A stretch of DNA of 64,000 nt from Fen-999 sp041480065 (GTDB lineage: Bacteria; Pseudomonadota; Gammaproteobacteria; Burkholderiales; Rhodocyclaceae), in the NCBI GenBank assembly GCA_041480065.1, contig JBGOZF010000016.1, positions 1 to 64,000 on the forward strand, written 5' to 3'. Shown piece after piece: positions 1 through 8,350 of this stretch; position 1 is the first letter of the stretch, and each line of letters starts with the position of its first letter. The position numbers and the translations under genes are program-made. A model generated the notes under the pieces. It saw only the letters and a program-made list of their open reading frames with translations. It was not told the origin of the DNA and did no database searches.

Positions 1-144
1 CTGGCCTGCCGCCGTGGGCGGCGCAATCTACGCGGCGTCAAACGGAAGATGAGCAATTGGCCGCTTCGACGACCTCACGCCAAACCACCGCAGTCAGTCA
101 TCATCAACCAGGCGATTCGGATACTAAAGTGACGAGTATTGGGG

Positions 145-378
145 CTAGGCGTCCTGCGCCGCCCGGACGATCCTGATTTCCTCGTCCGCCATGCGCACGA
201 CCTGGCCGACCCTGAGCTTGCGTGCCTTGCGCGTTTCGACCTCGCCGTCGACGCGCACCGCACCGGCGGCGATCATCGCCTTGGCCGCACCGCCGGAAGG
301 CGCGAGCGCAAGCAGCTTGAGAAGAACGTTGAGTTCGACGAACTCGCCATCGAGCTGAAAGGTGTGCAGGGCCATCAT
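145..378 (-). CDS. S4-domain RNA-binding protein (YbcJ-like)
   Basis: A 77-residue protein that is essentially one S4 RNA-binding domain. The core ELNVLLKLL, SGGAAKAMI, GAVRVDGEVETRK and LRVGQVV (residues 15-62) matches the small stand-alone S4 proteins of the YbcJ type, which bind structured RNA such as rRNA. The start is the first of two adjacent ATG codons (378 and 375). A GGAG sequence lies about eight bases upstream, while longer versions of the frame read into non-conserved sequence. The gene appears to stand alone. The 280 bases upstream (379-658) hold nothing I recognise, nor do bases 1-144. The RNA target cannot be inferred. Confidence 0.85.
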   Translation of the reverse strand: MMALHTFQLDGEFVELNVLLKLLALAPSGGAAKAMIAAGAVRVDGEVETRKARKLRVGQVVRMADEEIRIVRAAQDA

Positions 379-658
379 CGGACTCCGTTGAGGATGCGGG
401 ATCCAGGATGATACCCACTGGACGATGCGATCTGCCGAAGCCGTGCCGTACCGACCATGCCTACCAGACGAGCACCCGATCGCCATCGGCAAGCCAGGCG
501 GACAGAGCAAGGTTGCAGCCTCGCCAGCCAACCGGTAAGCTCTCGTCATGGCGCCTCGGCCAAGCGCGCCGCAAGGGGGAAATAATGGTGGACCGCGCAT
601 TTAGGACTGCCCGGGGCATGTGCTGCACCACGATCGAACTCGTTGTCGACCAACGCCC

Positions 659-1012
659 ATGACCTTGGCCGAAACGCTCACCGCATTTGCGTCCGACTTT
701 GTGAAAGAAAGTCTTCGTGACCGCTTTGTCTATGAGGCGTTGTCGAAACCCACCATACTCCATGTACGTATCTGCCATCGAATTGCCGAGGTGTTTCCCG
801 AGGAATTCAGGAACGGCTTCATTCAATTCACGCCCGACGAATCCTGCCTTGTTCTTGGTCGCAAACCGTACCTGGAAGAAACGACATGGTGCGAAGCGTC
901 AAGACAACTTTGTCTTGGCGAAGGCGTTCTCGTGATCGATAGATCAGGCGAAAAGTTCTATGCAGAGACAGAAGGTTCGCCCATTTCTGAGGTCTGGGCC
1001 GGTGGGCGTTAA
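659..1012 (+). CDS. Hypothetical protein in an AT-richer islet
   Basis: A 117-residue acidic protein beginning MTLAETLTAF. I do not recognise the family and see no signal peptide, membrane segment or catalytic motif. Base composition around it is visibly lower in GC than the neighbours, and codons such as AAA, TTT and TCA are common, which suggests recent transfer. The start is uncertain: the ATG at 659 has no clear ribosome-binding site, and an in-frame TTG lies at 620. A small signal-peptide ORF follows three bases after the stop, so the two may have been co-transcribed. Small acidic orphan genes like this are often immunity or stress proteins, but nothing in the sequence demonstrates that. 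Confidence 0.5.
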   Translation: MTLAETLTAFASDFVKESLRDRFVYEALSKPTILHVRICHRIAEVFPEEFRNGFIQFTPDESCLVLGRKPYLEETTWCEASRQLCLGEGVLVIDRSGEKFYAETEGSPISEVWAGGR

Positions 1013-1015
1013 GCC

Positions 1016-1138
1016 ATGCGTCCCGGTTACCTCCTACTCTGCGCCATGCTCCTGACTGGCGGTCTCGTTACGTCAGCTTCGGCTTCGCCAACGCCAATCG
1101 AGGATCACTCGATGCCGACCATGCCCGCTTCGGGGTAG
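1016..1138 (+). CDS. Small ORF with signal peptide, probably truncated
   Basis: A 40-codon frame starting three bases after the preceding stop. It encodes MRPGYLLLCAMLLTGG followed by LVTSASA, a textbook Sec signal peptide with cleavage expected after ASA, then only about 17 mature residues. Its last third overlaps the 3' end of the convergent aldo/keto reductase gene. The simplest reading is the 5' end of a gene for an exported protein, cut off by the recombination that joined the islet to the reductase. A genuine micropeptide is possible but less likely. Confidence 0.35.
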   Translation: MRPGYLLLCAMLLTGGLVTSASASPTPIEDHSMPTMPASG

Positions 1139-2097
1139 CGGGCGCCGGCGACTCTTTCCGGGGCGAAGAGGCTGTCGAGTTGGGCGACGTCTTCCGCGGT
1201 CAGCGCGCAATTCACTGCGCCGACGTTCTGTTCCAGGTAGGCGATGCGGCGGGTGCCGGGGATGGGCACGACGTGGGGGTGCTTGTTGAGCAGCCAGGCC
1301 AGGGCGACTTCGGCATTGGTCATGCCGTGGGCGGTCGCGAACGCGCGCAAGCCGTCCACCAGCAGGCGGTTGGCCGCTTCCGCCTCGCCGCTGAAGCGCG
1401 GATTGCGTTTCCGAAAGTCATTGTCGGCCAAACCGGCAGTGCTCACGGTGCCGGTCAGAAAGGCGCGGCCCAGCGGACTGTAGGCGACGAAGCTGGCGCC
1501 CAATTCGGCGCATGTCGCCAGCATCTCGTGCTCGGGCTCGCGCGACCACAGGGAATACTCGCTCTGCACGGCCGCCACGGGATGCACGGCGCAGGCCCGG
1601 CGCAGCGTTTCCGGCGAGACCTCGGAAAGCCCGATCTGGCGTACCTTGCCGGCCTTCACCAGGTCGGCCATGGTGCCGGTCATTTCTTCGATCGGTACCT
1701 CAGGATTGCGCCGGTGGCAGTAATAGAGGTCGATGACATCGACCCCGAGCCGCTGCAGCGATGCCTCGCAGGCGCCGCGGATGTAGGCGGGGCTGTTGTC
1801 GATGCGGCGCTCGTACTTGCCGGGCTCGCGCACGATGCCGAATTTGGTGGCTATCACCATCTGCCGTCGCCGGGATGCGCCGCCCTGCTTGAGAAAGCGG
1901 CCGATCAGGCTTTCATTGTGGCCGAGGCCGTAGGTGTCGGCGGTATCGAAGAAGTTGACGCCAAGCTCCAGCGCCCGCGCCAGCGTGGCCAGGGACTGGT
2001 TGTCGTCGCTGCTGCCGTAGAACTCGCTCATGCCCATGCAGCCGAGTCCCACGGCGGAAACCGGCGTCCTCGCCTGTCCCAGTGAACGTTGCTTCAT
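1105..2097 (-). CDS. Aldo/keto reductase
   Basis: A 330-residue NADPH-dependent aldo/keto reductase of the YakC/IolS-like group, with a single TIM barrel. The catalytic tetrad is visible as Asp51 and Tyr56 in FFDTADTYG, Lys85 in VIATKFG and His128 in YYCHRRNP. The last motif carries Cys-His where most relatives have Leu-His. The cofactor-binding end has the typical IPGTRR sequence. The start ATG has a strong AAGGAG ribosome-binding site. The gene is monocistronic, and its 3' end abuts the AT-richer islet. Substrate cannot be predicted; members of this group reduce small aldehydes and ketones. Confidence 0.9.
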   Translation of the reverse strand: MKQRSLGQARTPVSAVGLGCMGMSEFYGSSDDNQSLATLARALELGVNFFDTADTYGLGHNESLIGRFLKQGGASRRRQMVIATKFGIVREPGKYERRIDNSPAYIRGACEASLQRLGVDVIDLYYCHRRNPEVPIEEMTGTMADLVKAGKVRQIGLSEVSPETLRRACAVHPVAAVQSEYSLWSREPEHEMLATCAELGASFVAYSPLGRAFLTGTVSTAGLADNDFRKRNPRFSGEAEAANRLLVDGLRAFATAHGMTNAEVALAWLLNKHPHVVPIPGTRRIAYLEQNVGAVNCALTAEDVAQLDSLFAPERVAGARYPEAGMVGIE

Positions 2098-2215
2098 CGC
2101 GAATCTCCTTTCGGTGTGGTTACCGGCAGATAGCGTAGTCAGCGAAAGAGCTCGACCGACTGCCGACAGTACTTGGCATTAGCATACCTGCAGAATCCCC
2201 GGGCGCTGCCAAACT

Positions 2216-2357
2216 TCGGGCGCATTGGTCGCGGAGGGTTTCGGTCTGCTGACCGAGATCGACGTTACCGCCACCCTGCGTACAAATCTCGGCATCGCGT
2301 TTCGCCCCTACCGCATTCTCGGCGCCCGCAATCCGCGCCTCGCGCACCACGCTGTCG
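2216..2357 (+). pseudogene. Decayed DUF302 gene fragment
   Basis: This stretch translates as ALVAEGFGLLTEIDV, then TATLRTNLGIAFRPYRILGA, then RNPRLAHHAVEENP. From memory of the DUF302 family, this is its conserved core, where GFGVLTEIDV and FRPYxILGACNPPLAHxAL are hallmarks. The normal Cys of GACNP is Arg here. Upstream there is no start codon or recognisable N-terminal strand, and downstream the expected GLLLPCNVVV segment is absent. About 45 codons of an approximately 130-codon gene remain, on the strand opposite both neighbours. The rest of the 2098-2429 gap contains nothing else I recognise. Confidence 0.7.
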
Positions 2358-2429
2358 AGGAGAACCCCCGGCACGGCCCGGAACCGGGCCGAGAGGAGAC
2401 TCCTCGGCATTTCGGAAGCGCCGTCGCGA

Positions 2430-3008
2430 TCAGGATATCCGGGTGCCCAGCACTTGCAGGAACTGCGCGATCCAGGCCGGGTGGGCCGGCCAGGCGGGCG
2501 CGGTCACCAGCATGCCGTCGGTGATGGCGGCATCGATGGCGATCTCGGCATAGGTTCCGCCCGACTGCTCGACTTCGGTCCTGCAGGCGGGATAGGCGGA
2601 ACAGCGCTTGCCCTCCAGCACCTTCGCCGCCGCCAGGATTTGCGCACCGTGGCAGATGGCGGCCACCGGCTTGTTGGCGACGAAGAAATGCCGCACCGCG
2701 TCGATGACCTTCGAATTGAGGCGCAGGTACTCGGGTGCCCGCCCGCCCGGGATCACCAGCGCATCGTAGGTTTCGGGCTTGATGTCGGCGAAGGTGGCGT
2801 TGAGCGTGAAGTTGTGGCCGCGCTTCTCGGAATAGGTCTGCTGGCCTTCGAAATCGTGCACCGCGGTGGCGATGGCGTCGCCGGCTTTCTTGTCGGGGCA
2901 GGCGGCATGCACCGTGTGGCCCACGGCTTGCAAGGCCTGGAACGGCACCATGATTTCGTAGTCTTCGCCGAAATCGCCGGTAAGCATCAGGATACGTTTC
3001 GCTGTCAT
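2430..3008 (-). CDS. DJ-1/PfpI family protein
   Basis: A 192-residue class I glutamine amidotransferase-like protein of the DJ-1/PfpI superfamily. The nucleophile elbow is AICHGAQIL, giving Cys119 followed by His120, and the conserved acidic residue lies in GDFGEDYE near the N-terminus. Family members are reported as proteases, deglycases or stress chaperones, and sequence alone does not separate these roles. The start chosen is MTAKRILML at 3008, with GGAG nine bases upstream. In-frame codons further upstream add non-conserved residues. It is followed after 128 bases by cysN on the same strand, but the gap argues against a shared operon. Confidence 0.88.
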   Translation of the reverse strand: MTAKRILMLTGDFGEDYEIMVPFQALQAVGHTVHAACPDKKAGDAIATAVHDFEGQQTYSEKRGHNFTLNATFADIKPETYDALVIPGGRAPEYLRLNSKVIDAVRHFFVANKPVAAICHGAQILAAAKVLEGKRCSAYPACRTEVEQSGGTYAEIAIDAAITDGMLVTAPAWPAHPAWIAQFLQVLGTRIS

Positions 3009-3136
3009 ATCGGTCTCTCCATGTTGGTCGGTGGTGTTGTTCAAGGTGCCCATGGTCTCGCCCCGGGCATTGACGTGCGGCAGCACCGAATGTACTGGGA
3101 CACCACCGGAACCGCAAGATTCACTGCATGGTGCGA

Positions 3137-4432
3137 TCAGCCGACGATCATGCCCGCACCGACAGTGTTGTTGGTCGCTTCGTCGATCACGATCAGGGCA
3201 CCGGTGCTGCGGTTGTCCTCGTAGGGGTCGACGAACAGCGGCCTGGCCAGCCTGAAGGTCACGCGGGCGATGTCGTTCATCGCCAGGCGCTCGGCCGGTG
3301 CGCGCTCCAGGGTGTTGATGTCCAGCCGACTCTCGATCGCCGCCACCTTCGCCTTGACCTCGCGCGTGGTGTGGCGAATCAGGTAGCTGCGGGCGCGGTC
3401 CAGCGGCGTTTCCGAGAGCCAGCAGACGGTGGCCTCGATCTGCTGCGCCAGCCGGGGCAGGGCGCCGCTCCTGACGATCATGTCGCCGCGCGAGATATCG
3501 ATCTCGTCTTCCAGTAGCAGGGTTGCCGACTGCTCGGCGACGGCGCGATCGAGTGATTTGCCATTGAACTGGATGTCCCTGATGCGCGTATTGAGCCCGG
3601 ACGGAAGAACGGTGACCTCATCGCCGCGGGCGATCTCGCCCGACTCGACCCGGCCCATGAAGCCGCGGTAGCCGTGGAGTTCCGGATCATCGGCCTTCTG
3701 GGGCCGGCAGACGTACTGCACGGGAAAGCGGAGAGCTTCCCCGTGTTCGGAATGCGCGACGGGCGCCGTTTCCAGTATCTCCAACAGCGTCGGTCCCTGG
3801 TACCAGGCGAGGCGTTGGCCGCGATCGACCACCATGTCGCCTTCGAGCGCCGAGAGTGGAATGAAGCGTATGTCCTCGATGCCGAGTTCGGTCGCAAAGG
3901 CGAGGTAGTCGGCCATGATGTTCTCGAACACATCACGGGACCAGCCGACCAGGTCCATCTTGTTCACCGCCACGATCAGGTGCGGAATGCCAAGCAGGTG
4001 GGCGATGGTGGAATGGCGCCGGGTCTGGGTCAGCACGCCTTTCCTGGCATCGACCAGGATGATGGCCAGGTTGGCGGTCGATGCGGCAGTGACCATGTTG
4101 CGCGTGTACTGCTCGTGGCCCGGCGCATCGGCGATGATGTACTTGCGGGTGCCGGTGGTGAAGTAGCGGTAGGCCACGTCGATGGTGATGCCCTGCTCGC
4201 GCTCGGCTTGCAGGCCGTCGGTGAGCAGCGAGAGGTCGGCAACGTCGAGGCCGCGCTTCTTCGAGGTGCGCTCGATGGCGTGCAGCGTGTCGGCGAGGAT
4301 GGCCTTGGTGTCGTAGAGCAGGCGCCCGATGAGCGTGCTCTTGCCGTCGTCGACGCTGCCGCAGGTCAGAAAGCGCAGCAGGCCGTTGTCGATGACCGAG
4401 TCGAACTCGGGCAGATGTTCGATGGCTGACAT
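3137..4432 (-). CDS. cysN: Sulfate adenylyltransferase subunit 1 (GTPase)
   Basis: A 431-residue GTPase subunit of ATP sulfurylase. With CysD it makes adenosine 5'-phosphosulfate (APS) from ATP and sulfate, driven by GTP hydrolysis. The G1 loop GSVDDGKST (25-33), G3 DAPGH (102-106) and G4 NKMD (157-160) are intact, followed by two elongation-factor-like beta-barrel domains. There is no C-terminal APS kinase (CysC) extension, consistent with a pathway that reduces APS directly. The ATG overlaps the cysD stop (TGATG), so translation is coupled. It is the last gene of the cys operon. Confidence 0.97.
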   Translation of the reverse strand: MSAIEHLPEFDSVIDNGLLRFLTCGSVDDGKSTLIGRLLYDTKAILADTLHAIERTSKKRGLDVADLSLLTDGLQAEREQGITIDVAYRYFTTGTRKYIIADAPGHEQYTRNMVTAASTANLAIILVDARKGVLTQTRRHSTIAHLLGIPHLIVAVNKMDLVGWSRDVFENIMADYLAFATELGIEDIRFIPLSALEGDMVVDRGQRLAWYQGPTLLEILETAPVAHSEHGEALRFPVQYVCRPQKADDPELHGYRGFMGRVESGEIARGDEVTVLPSGLNTRIRDIQFNGKSLDRAVAEQSATLLLEDEIDISRGDMIVRSGALPRLAQQIEATVCWLSETPLDRARSYLIRHTTREVKAKVAAIESRLDINTLERAPAERLAMNDIARVTFRLARPLFVDPYEDNRSTGALIVIDEATNNTVGAGMIVG

Positions 4433-5349
4433 CAAAAGTACCCTTCCTTCTTGCGCTGTTCCATCGAGGCGTCCGAGGTCTGGTCGTCCAGCCGCGTCGC
4501 GCCGCGTTCGGTGATGGTGGTGATCGCCGTCTCGGCAATGATCTTCGCCACCGTGTCGGCAGCCGATTCCACCGGCGCCGTGCAGGTGATGTCGCCGACG
4601 GTGCGGAAGCGGACCTCCAATTCTTCGATGAGATCGCCTTCCTTTGCCGGCGTCAGCGATGTCACGGGTTGCAGAAGCCCGTTCTTGCGCACGACCGGCC
4701 GCCGGTGGGCGAAATAGATCGACGGCAGTTCGAGGCCCTCGCGTTCGATGTACTGCCAGACGTCGAGCTCGGTCCAGTTGGAAATCGGGAAGACGCGGAT
4801 GTTCTCGCCCTTGTGGGCGCGAGCGTTGTAGAGGTCCCAGAGTTCGGGGCGCTGGTTCTTCGGGTCCCACTGGCCGAACCCATCGCGGAACGAGAAGATC
4901 CGCTCCTTGGCGCGCGCCTTCTCCTCGTCGCGGCGGGCACCGCCGATGCAGGCATCGAACTCGAACTCCTCGATGGCTTCGAGCAGCGTCACCGACTGGT
5001 GCTTGTTGCGCGATTCGCCCGGCGACTTCAGCACCACGCTGCCGCGCGCCATCGAGTCCGTCACCTCCCGCACGATCAGGCGCTCGCCGAGTTCAGAGGC
5101 GCGCCGGTCGCGGAAGGCGATGACCTCCGGGTAGTTGTGGCCGGTGTCGATGTGCAGCAGCGGGAACGGAAAGCGCCCGGGCCGGAAGGCTTTTTCCGCC
5201 AGCCGCAGCAGGCAGATCGAGTCCTTGCCGCCCGAGAACAGCAGGGCAGGATTGGCGCATTGGCCGGCCACTTCGCGCAGGATGTGGATGGCCTCGGCCT
5301 CCAGCCAGTCGAGGTGGGTCAGCGTGTGCCGGCGCGCGAGCAATTCCAT
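4432..5349 (-). CDS. cysD: Sulfate adenylyltransferase subunit 2
   Basis: A 305-residue catalytic subunit of ATP sulfurylase, which transfers sulfate to the AMP moiety of ATP in partnership with CysN. The PP-loop SGGKDS is at residues 39-44. The family-typical RDEEKARAKERIFSFRD and QWDPKNQRPELW segments are present. Length and C-terminus (ending EQRKKEGYF) match known CysD proteins. It starts three bases after the cysH stop and overlaps cysN, placing it firmly in the operon. Confidence 0.97.
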   Translation of the reverse strand: MELLARRHTLTHLDWLEAEAIHILREVAGQCANPALLFSGGKDSICLLRLAEKAFRPGRFPFPLLHIDTGHNYPEVIAFRDRRASELGERLIVREVTDSMARGSVVLKSPGESRNKHQSVTLLEAIEEFEFDACIGGARRDEEKARAKERIFSFRDGFGQWDPKNQRPELWDLYNARAHKGENIRVFPISNWTELDVWQYIEREGLELPSIYFAHRRPVVRKNGLLQPVTSLTPAKEGDLIEELEVRFRTVGDITCTAPVESAADTVAKIIAETAITTITERGATRLDDQTSDASMEQRKKEGYF

Positions 5350-5352
5350 GGG

Positions 5353-6114
5353 TCAGGTTCCCGTCTTTCGCTTCAACTGGCCGTCGATTACATGCAGCCC
5401 ACATTCCTTTGACTCCGGAGTCTCCCACCACCACCGTCCGGCCCGCACGTCTTCGCCCGCCGCGATGGCGCGCGTGCAGGGCGCGCAGCCGATGCTCGGG
5501 TAGCCGCGGTCGTGGAGCTTGTTGTAGGGCACGCGGTTGGCGTGGATGTAGGCCCAGACCTCGCGTTCGGTCCAGTCGACCAGCGGGTTCACCTTCACGA
5601 GGTCGAAAGCCTCGTCGTGCGAGAGCGGCTTCAGGCCAACGCGGGTGGTCGCCTGTTCGGCGCGCAGCCCGGTCACCCAGGCCTTCTTGCCGTCCAGTGC
5701 CCGTCGCAGGGGCTCGACCTTGCGCACGTGGCAGCAGGCCTTGCGGTTGTCGATTCCATCGTAGAAGCCGTTGATGCCCTGCTCGCTCACGTACGCCTCG
5801 ACGAGGTCGTGACGCGGGTAATAGACCTTCAGCCGGCGCCCGTAATGCTGCTCGGTCTGCGCCAGCAGTTCGTAGGTCTCGGGCGGCAGGCGTCCCGTGT
5901 CGAGGCTGAAGATCTCGATGTCGATATCGCCGTGAACGATGAGGTCCATCAGCACCATGTCTTCGGCACCGAGACTGGTGGAAAAAGCCGCCGGCGCGAA
6001 ATCGCGCGCTGCATGACGCAGCAGTCGGCTGGCGGCAACGGCCTTTTCGGCGACGGCGGCGATTAGCCGCGAGTCTACGAGTTCGGCCGTGGGGGAAGAA
6101 AGGACGGCGGACAT
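5353..6114 (-). CDS. cysH: APS reductase, [4Fe-4S] type
   Basis: A 253-residue phosphoadenylyl/adenylyl-sulfate reductase. It carries the paired cysteines Cys127-Cys128 (KACCHVRK) and Cys210/Cys213 (IGCAPCTR) that bind a [4Fe-4S] cluster. These are diagnostic of enzymes that reduce APS rather than PAPS. The catalytic cysteine is in the C-terminal ECGLH motif (Cys238). It uses thioredoxin as reductant and releases sulfite and AMP. The start ATG has GGAG with good spacing (GGAGAACGCC-ATG). It lies between the DUF934 gene and cysD, the order usual in Betaproteobacteria. Confidence 0.96.
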   Translation of the reverse strand: MSAVLSSPTAELVDSRLIAAVAEKAVAASRLLRHAARDFAPAAFSTSLGAEDMVLMDLIVHGDIDIEIFSLDTGRLPPETYELLAQTEQHYGRRLKVYYPRHDLVEAYVSEQGINGFYDGIDNRKACCHVRKVEPLRRALDGKKAWVTGLRAEQATTRVGLKPLSHDEAFDLVKVNPLVDWTEREVWAYIHANRVPYNKLHDRGYPSIGCAPCTRAIAAGEDVRAGRWWWETPESKECGLHVIDGQLKRKTGT

Positions 6115-6128
6115 GGCGTTCTCCTGGG

Positions 6129-6653
6129 TTACAGGGCCCGTCGGCGGAACAGCGGTACGGGCTGGTTGGCGGCGGCCTGGTAGGCCTCGGGGAAGCTGTC
6201 GAAGGCAGACAGGACGCCGGCGAGGTCTTCGCCGGTTTCCTTGACCACGAAACTGTCGAAGCCGACGCGGCTGAGGAAGAAGATCTGATCCTGGCCGATG
6301 TCGCCGAAGGCGCGCAGTTCGCCGCGGTAGCCATAGCGTTCGCGCAGCAGGCGGGCCGTCGAATAGCCGCGGCCGTCGGTGGCCTTCGGGAAATGGACGG
6401 CGATCAGCGTGAAGTCGTCGAGCTCCTCGGCGATGGTCTCCGGGCCTTCGTTGGGCGCCAGCCAGACGCCGAGAGGTTCGCCATGTTCCCAATTGCGGTG
6501 GATCAACTCGACCTTGCGCGCGCGCCAGACGTCGACGGGCACCAGGAGCGGCCCGACGGGCAGGCGCACCGAGTGCGGCGTTTCGTTGTCGGCGAGCTGC
6601 AGGACCTTCCAGTCGTCGTCGGCGAGGCCACGTTCCTTGATGATGTTAGGCAT
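6129..6653 (-). CDS. DUF934 protein of the sulfite-reduction operon
   Basis: A 174-residue DUF934 protein. This family nearly always sits beside cysI in Beta- and Gammaproteobacteria, and its biochemical role is not firmly established. Conserved features visible are LADNE, the central GVWLAPNEGPE stretch and the C-terminal RYGYRGELRAFGDIGQDQ and FLSRVGFDSF segments. It has no cofactor-binding cysteines or membrane segment. Its first codons overlap the end of cysI by eight bases, implying translational coupling. Because no cysJ flavoprotein is present nearby, a role in delivering electrons to CysI or stabilising it is plausible but only inferred. Confidence 0.9.
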   Translation of the reverse strand: MPNIIKERGLADDDWKVLQLADNETPHSVRLPVGPLLVPVDVWRARKVELIHRNWEHGEPLGVWLAPNEGPETIAEELDDFTLIAVHFPKATDGRGYSTARLLRERYGYRGELRAFGDIGQDQIFFLSRVGFDSFVVKETGEDLAGVLSAFDSFPEAYQAAANQPVPLFRRRAL

Positions 6654-8340
6654 AGTGAAGTCTCCTTGTCTCTGTGTCGGATTGCGGGGTGGTTTGATAA
6701 GCGGCGGCGCGGAAGGGCTCTTGCCCCAAGCGGCGCACGGTGTCGATGAAGCGCTCGTCGGCGTGGCGCAGGTCCAGGTAGGCGAGGATCAGGCGTTCGA
6801 CCACCTCGGCAACCTTCGCCGCAGCGACGGCCGGGCCGATCACTTCGCCGATCGCGGCGGCGTTGCCCTGGCTGCCGCCGATCGAGACCTGGTACCACTC
6901 CTCGCCGTTCTTGTCGACGCCGAGGATGCCGATGTGGCCGATGCTGTGGTGCGCGCAGCCGTTCACGCAGCCGGAGATGTTGAGTTCTAGTTCGCCGATG
7001 TCATGCAGATAGTCGAGGTCGTCGAAGCGCTCGTGGACGGCCTGCGCGACCGGGATCGAGCGGGCATTGGCCAGCTCGCAGAAATCGCCGCCGGGGCAGA
7101 CGATCATGTCCGCGAGCAGCCCGACCGTCGGCGTGGCCAGGCCGGCGGCCTTGGCCCGGTGCCAGACGGTGTAGAGCTCGCGCTGCGGTACGTCGGGCAG
7201 GACCAGATTCTGCTCGTGGGAGACGCGCACTTCGCCGAAGCTGAAACGCTCGCCGAGATCGGCCACGGCTTCGAGCTGTTCGGCCGTGGCGTCGCCAGGC
7301 GCGCGGCCGGGTTTCTTCAGCGAGAGCGTCACCGCTGCGTAGCCGGGCACTTTGTGGACGTGCACGTTACGTCCGACCCAGCGCGCGAAAGCCTTGTCCT
7401 CGCGCAGGTTCGCCAGGTGGCAGAGGTCGTCGGCCGGCAGGGTCTCGTATTCAGGCGCCGGAAAATGGCCGGAGACGCGGGCAACTTCGGCGTCGGTCAG
7501 CGTCGCCGGGCCGTCTTTCGAATAGGTCCACTCCTCTTCGACCTGGCGCGCGAACTCGCGGATGCCGAGCGCCTGGACCAGGATCTTGATGCGCGCCTTG
7601 TAGAGGTTGTCGCGCCGGCCATAGCGGTTGTAGACGCGCAGCACGGATTCGAGGTAGGTCAGCAGGTGCGGCCAGGGCAGGAAAGCCTTCAACTCTTCGC
7701 CGATCAGCGGCGTGCGGCCGAGGCCGCCGCCGACAAAGACCCGGAAGCCAAGAGCGCCGTCTTCATTCCGCGCCAATTGCAGACCGATGTCATGAACGCG
7801 AATCGCAGCGCGGTCTTCGGTCGCGCCGGAGATCGCGATCTTGAACTTGCGCGGCAGGTAGGCGAACTCCGGATGCAGCGCGCTCCACTGGCGTAGGATC
7901 TCCGCCCAGGGGCGCGGGTCGGCGATCTCGTCGGGCGCGATGCCGGCGAGGTGGTCGGTGGTGACGTTGCGCAGGACGCTGCCGGAAGTCTGGATCGCGT
8001 GCATTTCCACCTTGGCCAGTTCGGCGAGAATCTCCGGCACCTCGGCCAGTTGCACCCAGTTCAACTGGATGTTTTGGCGCGTGGTGAAGTGGCCGAAGCC
8101 GCGGTCGTAACGGCGGGTGATCTCGGCCAGCTTGCGTAGCTGCGTGGCTGAGACCTGGCCGTAGGGAATGGCGATGCGCAGCATCGGGCCGTTCTTCTCC
8201 ACATAGAGGCCGTTTTGCAGGCGCAGCGGGCGGAACTCCTCGTCGCTTAGACTGCCGGCGAGGAAGCGGCGCGTTTGGTCGAGAAACTGGGTGACGCGGG
8301 CCTGGACGATGGATTGATCGTAGCTGTCGTAGCGGTACAT
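6646..8340 (-). CDS. cysI: Sulfite reductase hemoprotein subunit
   Basis: A 564-residue siroheme- and [4Fe-4S]-dependent sulfite reductase that carries out the six-electron reduction of sulfite to sulfide. The cluster and siroheme ligands are visible as Cys415 and Cys421 (CPGGDFC) and Cys458 and Cys462 (GCVNGC). The two ferredoxin-like half domains typical of the family are complete, including GFGHFTTRQNIQ near residue 85. No cysJ flavoprotein or cysG siroheme synthase occurs in the window, so the electron donor (ferredoxin or a distant flavoprotein) is unknown. It follows the TauE-like gene by ten bases in the same operon. Confidence 0.96.
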   Translation of the reverse strand: MYRYDSYDQSIVQARVTQFLDQTRRFLAGSLSDEEFRPLRLQNGLYVEKNGPMLRIAIPYGQVSATQLRKLAEITRRYDRGFGHFTTRQNIQLNWVQLAEVPEILAELAKVEMHAIQTSGSVLRNVTTDHLAGIAPDEIADPRPWAEILRQWSALHPEFAYLPRKFKIAISGATEDRAAIRVHDIGLQLARNEDGALGFRVFVGGGLGRTPLIGEELKAFLPWPHLLTYLESVLRVYNRYGRRDNLYKARIKILVQALGIREFARQVEEEWTYSKDGPATLTDAEVARVSGHFPAPEYETLPADDLCHLANLREDKAFARWVGRNVHVHKVPGYAAVTLSLKKPGRAPGDATAEQLEAVADLGERFSFGEVRVSHEQNLVLPDVPQRELYTVWHRAKAAGLATPTVGLLADMIVCPGGDFCELANARSIPVAQAVHERFDDLDYLHDIGELELNISGCVNGCAHHSIGHIGILGVDKNGEEWYQVSIGGSQGNAAAIGEVIGPAVAAAKVAEVVERLILAYLDLRHADERFIDTVRRLGQEPFRAAAYQTTPQSDTETRRLHYA

Positions 8341-8350
8341 GGTGTTCTCC

